Part shown: positions 55,929 to 64,000 of the stretch, piece by piece
How the letters are laid out: each line of letters begins with the position of its first letter
Position numbering within the stretch: the stretch's first letter is position 1
NCBI RefSeq assembly: GCF_001592045.1
Contig: NZ_BCWB01000040.1
Coordinates: 1-64,000 of the forward strand
Direction of reading: 5' to 3'
DNA: 64,000 nucleotides
Source: Thermobifida fusca NBRC 14071 = JCM 3263
GTDB lineage: Bacteria > Actinomycetota > Actinomycetes > Streptosporangiales > Streptosporangiaceae
Translations under genes and position numbers: made by a program
Notes under the pieces: model-generated
The model's database searches: none
Seen by the model: only the letters and a program-made list of their open reading frames with translations
Told to the model about the DNA's origin: nothing

Positions 55929-56474
55929 TCAGTCGAGTCCATGCGCCTCGGAGATGTCCGCCTCGTTACTGGCCAACGGCCAGCTCATGCGGATCACCGT
56001 GCCGTTCTCGCTGGGTTCGATACTCACCTCGTCAGCCAAACCGCGGATGACGGCAAGGCCGACATCAGGTGACAATCCGCCGAACCCGCCTGAGGTGAGG
56101 GATTCACCGAGCGAAGCGTGCGGCCCGCCCTCGAAACCGTTGAACGCTGGAGCGCCGTTCTCCTTGGCTGGGGCGTGGTCGGAAACGACCACTTCGAAGC
56201 GGCCGGAACGGCTGCCGTTGATCCGATCGGGACCTGAGGGGCCACCGGGTCCCGTCGGGCCGGAACTGTCGATCAACTCCAGCTTGATCGGCTGGTCGGG
56301 GCAGTGGGTGCGATGAGCCTCCACGGCGCGGGAGCACGCCTCGCCCACGGCCAGGCGAATCTCGTCGAGGGTCGACTCGCTGACACCCGCCCGCCGGGCC
56401 ACGGCCGTAGCCATGAGCCTGGCGGTGCGGACATGCGCGGGCAGCGCGCTAATCGTGAGTTGGACAACCGCCAT
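55929..56474 (-). CDS. RsbW-like anti-sigma factor (HATPase fold), partner of BldG
   Basis: A 181-residue GHKL-fold protein: LPAHVRTARLMATAVARRAGVSESTLDEIRLAVGEACSRAVEAH with the N box, and G1-like SPDVGLAVIRGLADEV near 140. The usual N-box Asn is replaced by Arg (SRAV), as in the ApgA-type partner of BldG, so ATP binding may be altered. Residues about 68-82 form a collagen-like GPTGPGGPSGP insertion, which is odd. It is 8 bases from bldG (the 5' gene) on the same strand, giving an anti-sigma/antagonist pair. Confidence 0.82.
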   Translation of the reverse strand: MAVVQLTISALPAHVRTARLMATAVARRAGVSESTLDEIRLAVGEACSRAVEAHRTHCPDQPIKLELIDSSGPTGPGGPSGPDRINGSRSGRFEVVVSDHAPAKENGAPAFNGFEGGPHASLGESLTSGGFGGLSPDVGLAVIRGLADEVSIEPSENGTVIRMSWPLASNEADISEAHGLD

Positions 56475-56481
56475 CGTTGGC

Positions 56482-56832
56482 TTACGACTGCTTCGACTTG
56501 CGCTTGTCGATGGCCTCCTGCACCGACTCGTAGATACCGAAGACCTTGGTCAGACCGGTGATCCGGAAGATCTTCAGGATCCGCTCCTGGGTGCAGACCA
56601 AGTCCAGGGTGCCGTCGTGGGCCCGCACGCGCTTGAGACCGCCCACAAGCACACCGAGCCCGGTCGAGTCGAGGAACTCCACCTTCTCCATGTTGACGAT
56701 GAGGTGGTGGTGGCCCTTGTTCACCAGGTCGATGAGGAGCTCTCGCAGGCGAGGCGCCGTATAGACGTCGATTTCCCCTTCGACGACGACCTCGGTGTCG
56801 TCTTGGGTGTGGTGATCAAGCTTCAAGTCCAC
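56482..56832 (-). CDS. bldG: anti-sigma-factor antagonist BldG (STAS)
   Basis: A 116-residue STAS protein: [90 protein letters not shown]. The phosphorylated Ser is in [10 protein letters not shown] (residue 57-60). BldG is phosphorylated by an RsbW-type kinase and dephosphorylated by SpoIIE-type phosphatases, releasing sigma factors for development and stress. Adjacent to its partner and to the helicase, as in Streptomyces. Confidence 0.92.
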   Translation of the reverse strand: MDLKLDHHTQDDTEVVVEGEIDVYTAPRLRELLIDLVNKGHHHLIVNMEKVEFLDSTGLGVLVGGLKRVRAHDGTLDLVCTQERILKIFRITGLTKVFGIYESVQEAIDKRKSKQS

Positions 56833-57054
56833 TGGTCCTCCAGCACCGAACAGCGAAAACTCGCGAGGGATCCTCTGCCGGGCGTTACCCTCTCCGGACG
56901 AAATTCAATCACGCCAGGCTGTTGTATCTATGGCAAAGTCAAGAAAACCACGCCGTAGCGCCAGTCGTACCCCCAGATGTCACACTGAAATCGTTCAGCT
57001 ATCAACTGCGGTCCCGAATAACCAAGGCGCACGATCCTGTGGAGGGTGTCGGGT

Positions 57055-59340
57055 GTGAACCGTTGGGAGCCGGTTCTCCAACGGCTGCGGCGTGACCATA
57101 CCCGCACCGCGCAGGTGACCCATGTGGAAAGCCTGACGAATAGTCCCGGGGTGAGGGAGGACTGGCCGGGCTGGGCGTCGCCTGCGGTGGTGGAACGCAT
57201 GGTCAAGTCAGGTGTAGCGAAGCCCTGGTCGCACCAGGTGCGGGCAGCGAACCTGGCTCACAGTGGCAGCAATGTGATCATAGCCACTGGCATCTCTTCC
57301 GGGAAGTCGTTGGGTTTTCTGCTGCCGTGCACCGCGGCGATCGCCGAGGGCGGCAGCGTGCTCTACCTGGCTCCCACCAAAGCACTCGCCGCCGACCAGG
57401 AGCGCAAACTCGCGGAGCTGGCGCTGCCCGGGGTGCGGGCTGCCGTCTACGACGGCGACACCCCGATGGAAGAACGGTCCTGGGCCCGGGCGCACGCCAA
57501 CTACGTGCTGACCAACCCTGACATGCTGCACCGTTCGATCGTGGCGCGCCACCCGGTCTGGGCGGGGTTTCTGCGCCGGCTCAGCTATGTCGTGGTGGAT
57601 GAGGCCCACCACTATCGGGGAGTGTTCGGGTCGCATGTCGCGCAGATCCTGCGGCGGCTGCGGCGGGTGTGCGGCTGCTACGGTGCCGAGCCGCGGTTCA
57701 TCCTGGCGTCGGCGACCACGGCGACGCCGGCGGAGACAGCGCAGCAGCTCACCGGGCTTCCCGTGGTCGCGGTCACCGGGGACGGTTCGGCGCGCGCCTC
57801 GCTGCGGTTCGCTCTCGTGGAGCCGGAGCTGACGGAGAAGACCGGGGAGCAGGGGGCGCCCCTGCGGCGCACGGCGACAGCGGTCGCCGCGGAACTGTTG
57901 GCTGACCTGGTGTCCCATGAGGTGTCCACTCTGGTGTTCGTGCGGTCCCGGCAGGCGGCTGAACTGGTTGCGCTGGCGGCGCAGCGGGCACTGGCCGATG
58001 CGGGGCGCCCAGAGCTGGCCCGGCGCGTAGCCGCGTACCGGGGCGGCTACCTGGCTGAGGACCGGCGGCGGCTGGAGCAGCGCCTGCGGTCCGGGGAGCT
58101 GCTGGGACTGGCCACCACCAACGCGCTTGAGTTGGGGGTGGACGTGAGCGGACTGGACGCTGTGGTGCTCGCCGGCTGGCCGGGGACGCGGGCCTCGCTG
58201 TGGCAGCAGGCCGGGCGGGCCGGCCGGAGCGGCCGTGACGCGTTGGCCGTGTTCGTCGCACGGGACGATCCGCTCGACACCTACCTGGTCCACCATCCCG
58301 ACGCGATCTTCGGGCAGGACGTGGAAGCGACGGTCCTGGACCCGGACAACCCCTATGTGCTCGCCCCGCACTTGTGTGCCGCAGCCGAGGAACTTCCGCT
58401 CGCCCCGGAAGAACTGCCGATCTTCGGTCCGAACGCGTCCGATGTGGTTGCCGAGCTGGTGGGCCGAGGGCTGCTGCGCCGCCGCCCTCGAGGCTGGTTT
58501 TGGACGCGTCGGGAACGGGCCTCCACCTTGGCCGATATCCGGGGGTCGGGCGGGGCGCCGGTCCAGATCGTGGACGAAGACAGCGGCGTGCTGCTGGGCT
58601 CCGTGGACGAGGCCACGGCGAGCTCGGCCGTGCATCCCGGCGCGGTCTACCTGCACCAAGGGTTCAGCTATGTGGTCTCCGCGTTGGACTTGGAGAGCGG
58701 AATCGCCTTGGTGCGCGGCGAAGACCCCGGCTACAGCACCTGGGCGCGGGAGGTCACCCACATCGACATCCTCACCACCGCGCGCGAGGAGCGGTGGGGG
58801 GAAGCCACAGTGTGCTTCGGGAAAGTGCGGGTGGCCCGCCAAGTGGTGAGCTATCTGAGACGCGACCTGCGCACCGGGGCGGTCCTGGACGAGCGTCCGC
58901 TGGAACTGCCGGAGCGGGTCCTGGAGTCGCAGGCGGTGTGGTGGACGGTCGGTCCGGACGCTGAGGAACGGCTGCGGGACGAAGGGGTGGAGCTGCGCGG
59001 CGCTGCCCACGCAGCCGAGCACGCGTCGATCGGCCTGCTGCCGCTGTTCGCCACCTGCGACCGGTGGGATATCGGCGGGGTGTCCACTGCGCTGCACCCC
59101 GACACCGGGCTGCTCACCGTCTTCGTCTACGACGGGCACGAGGGAGGCGCAGGGTTCGCGGAACGCGGCTACGCCGCTGCGCGGGACTGGTTGCGCGCCA
59201 CACGGGACGCGATCGCGGCCTGCGAGTGCGCTACCGGGTGCCCGTCCTGCATCCAATCGCCCAAATGCGGTAACGGCAACGAGCCGCTCAGCAAGCCGGG
59301 AGCGGTCCGGCTCCTGGACGCGCTGCTGGAAGCGGCCTAG
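57055..59340 (+). CDS. MrfA/Hrq1-type DEAD/DEAH helicase (DUF1998)
   Basis: A 761-residue superfamily-2 helicase: motif I ATGISSGKSLGFLLP near 75-90, Walker B VVDEAHHY, then LASATTATPAE, QQAGRAGRSGRDALAVF (VI). The C-terminal DUF1998 domain has the Cys set CECATGCPSCIQSPKCGNGNEPLSK, a zinc or cluster site as in MrfA, which works in DNA repair. Rv3649 ortholog. GTG 57055 has GGAGG 9 bases ahead; GTG 57046 sits on it. Confidence 0.9.
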   Translation: MNRWEPVLQRLRRDHTRTAQVTHVESLTNSPGVREDWPGWASPAVVERMVKSGVAKPWSHQVRAANLAHSGSNVIIATGISSGKSLGFLLPCTAAIAEGGSVLYLAPTKALAADQERKLAELALPGVRAAVYDGDTPMEERSWARAHANYVLTNPDMLHRSIVARHPVWAGFLRRLSYVVVDEAHHYRGVFGSHVAQILRRLRRVCGCYGAEPRFILASATTATPAETAQQLTGLPVVAVTGDGSARASLRFALVEPELTEKTGEQGAPLRRTATAVAAELLADLVSHEVSTLVFVRSRQAAELVALAAQRALADAGRPELARRVAAYRGGYLAEDRRRLEQRLRSGELLGLATTNALELGVDVSGLDAVVLAGWPGTRASLWQQAGRAGRSGRDALAVFVARDDPLDTYLVHHPDAIFGQDVEATVLDPDNPYVLAPHLCAAAEELPLAPEELPIFGPNASDVVAELVGRGLLRRRPRGWFWTRRERASTLADIRGSGGAPVQIVDEDSGVLLGSVDEATASSAVHPGAVYLHQGFSYVVSALDLESGIALVRGEDPGYSTWAREVTHIDILTTAREERWGEATVCFGKVRVARQVVSYLRRDLRTGAVLDERPLELPERVLESQAVWWTVGPDAEERLRDEGVELRGAAHAAEHASIGLLPLFATCDRWDIGGVSTALHPDTGLLTVFVYDGHEGGAGFAERGYAAARDWLRATRDAIAACECATGCPSCIQSPKCGNGNEPLSKPGAVRLLDALLEAA

Positions 59341-59343
59341 CCA

Positions 59344-59712
59344 GGCCGGGGATACAGCCTTGTGCTCTGCGCCGACCGGACCAGCCCGGGAGACTGCGGT
59401 GAGCTGCGCTGGTCCTATACGGCCCGGCACAGCTACGGTGACCGTAACAGTCAGCCCAGACACGGTGCAGTCGACCAGCCGGGCCTGGTTCGCGTGCGCA
59501 GTGCGGCGGGCCACCGCGCAGGCCCGGTCGGCCCCCGAGGCGGCCTGCTCCGCCCCGGCGAGGGCGGCGAGGTCAGCGGCGGCAGCAGCCCGGTGCCGGT
59601 CCACGCGTACGCTCGCCACCACGACGATTGCGACTACGCACGCCCAGACCAGCATGGCGAAGGTGAGCACCCACACGGTGCCGGAGCCGCGATCAAGGGC
59701 TGGAGGGCGCAT
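59344..59712 (-). CDS. TadG/Rv3654c-like secretion protein, stop codon lacking
   Basis: ATG 59712 has AGGAG 5 bases ahead and reads MRPPALDRGSGTVWVLTF, one membrane helix (AMLVWACVVAIVVVASV), then a TadE-like part DRHRAAAAADLAALAGAEQAASGADRACAVARRTAHANQARLVDCTVSGLTVTVTVAVPGRIG. The family ends near here, but no stop occurs: the frame stays open to 57208, antisense to the helicase. The credible coding part ends near 59345. It overlaps the TadE gene by 20 bases. Confidence 0.6.
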
Positions 59713-60136
59713 CAGCACTCCTCACCGCTAGAGCATCCACCTCGGGTTCCGCGGGGATCGCGGCGGTGCCGCTGACCCGCACTGTCGGAGGCAGCCCGGG
59801 GATGATCCGGACCGGGGCAGTGACCTCTACCCGGGCGAAACCTTCCGCCATGGACAGTTCCGCCGTGGCCTCCGGGGGACCGGCCTGGGCGACAAGGGAG
59901 CGGACGACTGCCTCGTCGTCGCCGCGCGCGAGCGCGCGGGCCCCCACCCGGGCAGCGTCCACGCACGCCACGTGGGCTGCTGCGGCGTGGACACAGCAGA
60001 GCGCGACGCCCAGCAGCAGCGCCAGCCCGGGGAGCACCACCGCGGTTTCCGCGGTCACCGCTCCCCGGTCCCGGAACAGGGCACTGGTGCCCTGGCGTGC
60101 CGGGGCTGTGGGACGGGCCGTGGGAGGGCGGCGCAT
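59693..60136 (-). CDS. TadE-like pilus/secretion protein
   Basis: A 147-residue protein with the TadE pattern: RGAVTAETAVVLPGLALLLGVALCCVHAAAAHVACVDAARVGARALARGDDE, one helix, and a beta-rich C-terminus. ATG 60136 is used; a GTG at 60148 is in frame. It is one of the minor pilins of the Tad-like (Rv3654c-Rv3660c type) system. Confidence 0.8.
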   Translation of the reverse strand: MRRPPTARPTAPARQGTSALFRDRGAVTAETAVVLPGLALLLGVALCCVHAAAAHVACVDAARVGARALARGDDEAVVRSLVAQAGPPEATAELSMAEGFARVEVTAPVRIIPGLPPTVRVSGTAAIPAEPEVDALAVRSADAPSSP

Positions 60137-60140
60137 CGGC

Positions 60141-60347
60141 TCAACCACCCATCCCGAGAGCGTCGATGACCATGCGGGTGAGGGCGGTGCGGAGCTCAGC
60201 GCTGGTCAGAATGGCGTAGAGGACCGCGGCGAACGCGCAGGCCGCCACAGTGACGAGGGCGTATTCGGATGTGGCCATTCCGGTGTCGCGGCCGCGGCCA
60301 GCGGACCGAAGAAGACAGCGGAGCAGCAGAACAGGAGCAGCAGACAC
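60141..60347 (-). CDS. DUF4244/Flp-pilin-like small protein
   Basis: A 68-residue protein: DTGMATSEYALVTVAACAFAAVLYAILTSAELRTALTRMVIDALGMGG. DUF4244, the Flp-type pilin of this locus. GTG 60347 has GGAGG 5 bases ahead. The MATSEYA motif marks the mature pilin start, processed after the Gly/Met. Confidence 0.82.
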   Translation of the reverse strand: MSAAPVLLLRCLLRSAGRGRDTGMATSEYALVTVAACAFAAVLYAILTSAELRTALTRMVIDALGMGG

Positions 60348-60439
60348 AGGAACCTCCGTACAAGGCGAGGGCGTAACAGCCCGACACAGCGTTTAGCGTG
60401 GCCGGGCGATACGGGGCGTGCGGCGGGGGAAGACGCGGC

Positions 60440-60448
60440 TGTGGATAA
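60440..60448 (-). promoter_or_regulatory. DnaA-box-like 9-mer
   Basis: TTATCCACA occurs on the minus strand in the 134-base gap between TadC and the DUF4244 gene. Single site. Confidence 0.3.
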
Positions 60449-60481
60449 CTCGAGACCGGCGCTGGTAAGGCCGCTGGGCGG

Positions 60482-61222
60482 TCAGGGAAGGACCAGACCA
60501 GACACGAGGCCCGCGGCCAGGGGCACCACGCCGAGGAGGACGAACGCGGGCAGAAAGCACACACCCAGGGGGATGACGACGGCTACCCCGGTGCGGTGGG
60601 CCAGCTCGAGGGCTGTCGCGCGGGCGGTACGGCGGCAGTCGGCGGCGTGGGACTCCACCACGTCGGCCAGTGGGGCGCCAGTGTGGCTTGCCCGGGCCAG
60701 GGCCCGGCCTACCGCGGCCAGCTCTGCGGGGGCGTGCAGACTCTGCCAGGCGCGCGCCGGATCGGCGCCGAGCCGTAACTGCCGGGCCACCCCGTCCAGC
60801 GCGGTACCGAGCGGCCCGCCGAGAGCCTGGGCTACCGCCGCCACCATGTCGGTGGGGTGTGCTCCCGCGCGCAGCCCGGCCGCCAACAGGTCCAGGGCCA
60901 GGGGCAGCACGGCCGTGATCTCCGTGTCCCGCCCGGCGGACGGTGGGGACGCTGCGGCCCGTTTCCGCCGCCACACCACGAACCCGGCGAGGAGTGCGCC
61001 CCCGAACAAGCCGAGTCCTGCCCCGCCCAGCGCCCAGCAGGCCGCGAGTACGGCAGCAGCGGCGAGCATGCGGGGAAGCCGGGGCAGAAGCCGGGGTGGG
61101 CGGCGTAGGGCAGGGGCCGACAAGGCGGCGAGCCGCCGTTCTGCGGGCGACCGGCCGTCTCCGACCGCGAGCGCGCCCGTTCCAGCGGCCAGCGCGATGA
61201 CAGCGACATCGAGACCCGTCAC
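60482..61222 (-). CDS. TadC-like type II secretion F-family protein
   Basis: A 246-residue membrane protein: SPAERRLAALSAPALRR..., two N-terminal helices, EITAVLPLALDLLAAGLRAGAHPTDMVAAVAQALGGPLGTALDGVARQLRLGADPARAWQSL, and two C-terminal helices (VVIPLGVCFLPAFVLLGVVPLAAGLVSGL). T2SF/TadC fold. GTG 61222 has GGAGG 5 bases ahead. Together with TadB it forms the inner-membrane platform. Confidence 0.85.
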   Translation of the reverse strand: MTGLDVAVIALAAGTGALAVGDGRSPAERRLAALSAPALRRPPRLLPRLPRMLAAAAVLAACWALGGAGLGLFGGALLAGFVVWRRKRAAASPPSAGRDTEITAVLPLALDLLAAGLRAGAHPTDMVAAVAQALGGPLGTALDGVARQLRLGADPARAWQSLHAPAELAAVGRALARASHTGAPLADVVESHAADCRRTARATALELAHRTGVAVVIPLGVCFLPAFVLLGVVPLAAGLVSGLVLP

Positions 61223-61234
61223 AGGTGCCTCCGT

Positions 61235-61993
61235 TCACATTCCCGCGGTGCGCAGCACTCGGTGGACGAGACGCCGGGTCCACCACACGCCCGCGGCGTT
61301 GAGCGCGATCCCGGCGCACAGGCAGCCCCATCCGAGCGGTGTGGTGAACAAGAAGAGGAGGGGAGCACCACCCAGCGCACTCGCCATCAGCAGCCCGGCA
61401 ATGGGAAGCCCGGCGAGCAGCACCGCGGTGGTGCGTGGTCCCGCAAGGTGGATGTCGAGTTCACGGTGGAGCGCATCCTGGTGTGCCAGCGCGTCCGCGA
61501 GGCGTTCCACGACCGCCGCTACACCGGTGCCGGACGAGGCAGCGACCTGCCAGCACACCGCGAGGCTCGCCCATGCCGTGCCGCCGGGACGGCGGGACGC
61601 AGCCCGCAGCGCAGGCACCGGGTCGTGTCCCGCTTCAGCGAGCACTGCTGCTTCGGCGAGTTCCGCCGCGATGAGCGGGTCAGCGCCGCGGAGGGCGGCG
61701 GCGAGCGCCTTCCCCGGGGAGCTGCCGCAGCGGAGCTCCGCGGCGATAGCCCGGCACACGTCAGCGCAGCCGCGCAGGCGGCGGCGCGCCAGCAGCCCGG
61801 GGCGGTGCGTCAACCGGCGCCGCACCACTGCTGCCAGGGCACGCAGTGAAGGACGCGGAGCGCGAGCCGTGGTGAGCGCCCGCAACCGGAGTTCGGCGGC
61901 GGACGGCAGTACCCACACCACGGCGCAGCCCAGCCAGCCGGCCGTCCACACCACCATCCCGTAGCGGGCGATCCCGTCGGCGAGCATGGTCAC
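61235..61993 (-). CDS. TadB-like type II secretion F-family protein
   Basis: A 252-residue protein: N-terminal helix region MLADGIARYGMVVWTAGWLGCAVVWVLP, CADVCRAIAAELRCGSSPGKALAAALRGADPLIAAELAEAAVLAEAGHDPVPALRAASRRPGGTAWASLAVCWQVAASSGTGVAAVVERLADAL, then two helices. Start GTG 61993 overlaps the TadA stop (GTGA); ATG 61987 is an alternative. The same frame is open much further upstream as a shadow. Confidence 0.85.
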   Translation of the reverse strand: MTMLADGIARYGMVVWTAGWLGCAVVWVLPSAAELRLRALTTARAPRPSLRALAAVVRRRLTHRPGLLARRRLRGCADVCRAIAAELRCGSSPGKALAAALRGADPLIAAELAEAAVLAEAGHDPVPALRAASRRPGGTAWASLAVCWQVAASSGTGVAAVVERLADALAHQDALHRELDIHLAGPRTTAVLLAGLPIAGLLMASALGGAPLLFLFTTPLGWGCLCAGIALNAAGVWWTRRLVHRVLRTAGM

Positions 61994-63186
61994 TGCCCCC
62001 TCCCCGGCGGTACAGCGATCCGGTCGCACAATTCGGGGAACGCGGTGTCGTGCACCAGGTCGCCGTGCGCGGTGAAGGTGACCGCCGGTACCGCTGCCAC
62101 CAGGCCGTCGCACCCGCGGCGCAGAACGCACACTTGGGCGACGCGGCGTGGCCCGCTGGGTGGGCGGACCAGGTGGACGACGAGTGCGCGGGTGGCGGCG
62201 AGCTGGCTGTGCACGGCTTCGCGGCTCAACCCGGCCGCGCACCCCAGTGCTTCGATACGGGCGGGGACGTCGGCTGCGGTATTGGCGTGCAGGGTCCCCG
62301 TGCTGCCTTCCTGGCCCGTGTTGAGGGCGTGCAGCAAGGAGACGACTTCGGGGCCGCGCACTTCGCCGACGATGAGCCGGTCGGGGCGCATCCGCAGTGC
62401 TTGGCGGACGAGTTCGTGGAGTTCCACTCCGCCGCGCCCTTCGATGTTGGGTGGACGCGACTGCAATCGGACCACGTGGGGGTGGTCGGGGCGGAGCTCG
62501 GCAGCGTCTTCGACCAGCACCAGCCGCTCGGTGGGAGCGGCAAGGGACAGCAGGGTGGACAGCAGCGTGGTCTTCCCGGTGCCGGTGCCGCCGGAGATGA
62601 GGAAAGCGCACCGGGAGGCCACGAGGGAATGCAGCAGAGCCGCCCCTGCCGGGGGAAGCGTGCCCAAGGAAACCAGTTCCGGAAGGGAGAACACGCGGTG
62701 GCGGGGCAGCCGCAGCGACAGCCGGGGACCTTCCGGGGACACCGGGGGCAGGACCGCGTGCAGCCGCGCCCCGGAGGGGAGCTGGGCGTCCACCCACGGT
62801 TCCGCCGCATCCAAGCGGCGGCCGGCCTGGGCTGCCAGCCGTTGCGCTAGGCGGCGCACCGCGTCGTCGTCGGGGAAGCCAATGTCGTTGACGCGGCGCA
62901 GCCCGGTGCCGTCGTCCACCCAGATCTCGTGCGGGCCGTTGACCAGGATGTCGGTGATGTCCGGGGCGGCGAGCAAGGGTTCCAACGGTCCGGCACCGGT
63001 GAGGTCGGCGCGGAGGAGCCGGGAGAGCGCCAGCACTTCGGCGTCGCCCAGGGTGGTGTCTTCCGCGCGGACTGCGGCGGCTACCGCGGCGGGGGTCGGT
63101 TCCACCGACTCGCGCATGAGCCGGGTGCGGACTGCTTCGAGCAGTCGCGCCACCGCTGTTCCGGAAAGGGAAAGTTGGCTGCTCAT
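61990..63186 (-). CDS. tadA: TadA/CpaF-type secretion ATPase
   Basis: A 398-residue ATPase: ITDILVNGPHEIWVDDGTGLRRV (N-domain), Walker A ISGGTGTGKTTLLSTLLSL near 210, Walker B RPDRLIVGEVRGPEVV, GSTGTLHANTAADVPARIEAL (His box). It powers pilus or secretion assembly. ATG 63186 overlaps the upstream gene's stop (ATGA). Confidence 0.92.
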   Translation of the reverse strand: MSSQLSLSGTAVARLLEAVRTRLMRESVEPTPAAVAAAVRAEDTTLGDAEVLALSRLLRADLTGAGPLEPLLAAPDITDILVNGPHEIWVDDGTGLRRVNDIGFPDDDAVRRLAQRLAAQAGRRLDAAEPWVDAQLPSGARLHAVLPPVSPEGPRLSLRLPRHRVFSLPELVSLGTLPPAGAALLHSLVASRCAFLISGGTGTGKTTLLSTLLSLAAPTERLVLVEDAAELRPDHPHVVRLQSRPPNIEGRGGVELHELVRQALRMRPDRLIVGEVRGPEVVSLLHALNTGQEGSTGTLHANTAADVPARIEALGCAAGLSREAVHSQLAATRALVVHLVRPPSGPRRVAQVCVLRRGCDGLVAAVPAVTFTAHGDLVHDTAFPELCDRIAVPPGRGQ

Positions 63187-64000
63187 GCCGACCGGACCCG
63201 TTCCGGGCACAGGTGGGCGACGAATGCTTCGCTGAACGCGACGAGAGGGGACCGGGTGCGGCGCGTGGGCAGTTCCCCTTGGTCGAGGAGGCGGGGCAGT
63301 TCAGTGTCGTCGGGGAGGTCTCCGGCGAGGGGCAGTTTGAGCGAGGACGCCACCGATTCCGCGGACAGGATGTCGGGGGTTGCGCCGCGGACCACCAGCC
63401 GCAGGTCCGCAACGGAGTCCCGGAGGGCGGGCAGCAGCCGTTCCGCGGCCACGACGGCAGACACTTCAGCGGGGAGGATCATCAGGGCGACCGTGGTGCG
63501 GCGCAGTACTTCTTCCGCAGCGGCGTCGAGGGCCCGGGGCAGGTCAACGACCAGCATCTGGCATCCCCGGGTAGCGGCGTGGAGCACGGTGCGCATGGCT
63601 TGCGGGGGAATCGGGGCGTACGGGCCGTGCCGGGTCCAGGTCACCACGGGAAGACCGTGGATGTGGGGCAGCGAGTCGCGGAGTGCTGGCCAGAGCATGC
63701 GTCCCTGTCGGTTGCTGAACTCCTCCCAGCGGGATCCGGGCACGTGCTCGGCACCCAGCAGGATGTCGAGTCCTCCGCCGAGCGGATCGGCGTCGACCAG
63801 TGCGGTGCGCAGTCCGGCACGGTGCCCGGCGAGCGCGAGTGCCGCGGCGAGCAGGCTTGCTCCGGCCCCGCCCCGGCCGCCGATCACGGAGACGACCAGG
63901 GCTTCTTCCCCGGCATGGTCGGTGGATTCGGTGAGGAGCGCCACCAGCTGCTGTTCTGCATCGGGTAGGACGAGAACGTCTCGGGCGCCGATCCGCATGG
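63183..64000 (-). CDS. ssd: Ssd/CpaE-type MinD-like ATPase, cut at right edge
   Basis: The last 271+ residues of a CpaE/TadZ-like protein (Rv3660c, septum site-determining type). VVSVIGGRGGAGASLLAAALALAGHRAG is the deviant nucleotide site, VDADPLGGGLDILLG the switch, MLVVDLPRAL the Walker B. The visible ATG 63998 reads MRIGARDVLVLPDAEQQLV, which in homologues is in mid-protein, so the start lies beyond the window. Confidence 0.85.
   Translation of the reverse strand, partial: MRIGARDVLVLPDAEQQLVALLTESTDHAGEEALVVSVIGGRGGAGASLLAAALALAGHRAGLRTALVDADPLGGGLDILLGAEHVPGSRWEEFSNRQGRMLWPALRDSLPHIHGLPVVTWTRHGPYAPIPPQAMRTVLHAATRGCQMLVVDLPRALDAAAEEVLRRTTVALMILPAEVSAVVAAERLLPALRDSVADLRLVVRGATPDILSAESVASSLKLPLAGDLPDDTELPRLLDQGELPTRRTRSPLVAFSEAFVAHLCPERVRSA

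Overview
The window is high-GC chromosomal DNA from an actinomycete. The evidence is WhiB and BldG proteins, the bacterial proteasome activator Bpa, XRE/DUF397 gene pairs, F420-type enzymes, frequent GTG starts and tRNA genes without an encoded CCA. Gene content, a GTP-dependent PEPCK and a type I-E CRISPR repeat of the GTGCTCCCCGCG...GATGATCC kind fit a Thermobifida-like member of the Nocardiopsaceae. The species is inferred, not proven.

Layout. 1-3.5 kb: a cut-off gene, a 1.5 kb stretch with strong minus-strand RNA folding, bpa and a quinone oxidoreductase. 3.7-5.6 kb: a proline-rich MinD/ParA-like ATPase. 5.9-15.8 kb: a five-gene branched-chain-type ABC transporter, an alpha/beta hydrolase, a GAF/PucR-type regulator, 3-hydroxybutyrate dehydrogenase and a secreted PHB-depolymerase-family esterase. 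Together these look like a polyester/3-hydroxybutyrate utilisation locus. 16.2-21.3 kb: pckG behind three GGTCTA-type operator sites, tRNA-Ser, a PIG-L deacetylase, a thioesterase and a DNA polymerase sliding clamp that is not beside dnaA. 21.5-25.2 kb: a duplicated XRE regulator/DUF397 cassette with a divergent small-gene unit, one copy of which has decayed. 25.4-36.8 kb: mdh, an F420/FMN-type oxidoreductase, DUF2786, PhzF, a NUDIX fusion, small membrane proteins, tex, and a divergent DUF2306/MerR pair over a double palindrome. 36.8-39.8 kb: gene-poor, with DnaA-box-like pairs, a structured leader before doxX, a three-repeat type I-E CRISPR array fused at its trailer end to an ABC ATPase remnant, and tRNA-Pro.

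40-64 kb is conserved actinobacterial core: a PAS/GAF/SpoIIE phosphatase, metallophosphoesterase, YqeY, a class A PBP with PASTA, WhiB4/WblA, two ArsA-type ATPases, DUF4177, RidA, NUDIX, an MBL-fold hydrolase, Crp, endonuclease III, CoA-type NUDIX, MarP, an RsbW-like/BldG pair, an MrfA-type helicase and a Tad-like secretion operon running off the right edge. The order parallels the Rv3649-Rv3683 region of Mycobacterium tuberculosis and the bldG region of Streptomyces. Cell-wall synthesis, redox sensing (WhiB4), cAMP control (Crp), acid/periplasmic proteolysis (MarP) and anti-sigma signalling are grouped here.

The items most worth follow-up are the minus-strand RNA candidate at 0.9-1.5 kb, the tandem operators before pckG, the XRE/DUF397 duplication with a 195-bp identical block, the mini CRISPR array abutting a truncated ABC gene, and the TadG-like gene with no stop codon at its expected end.
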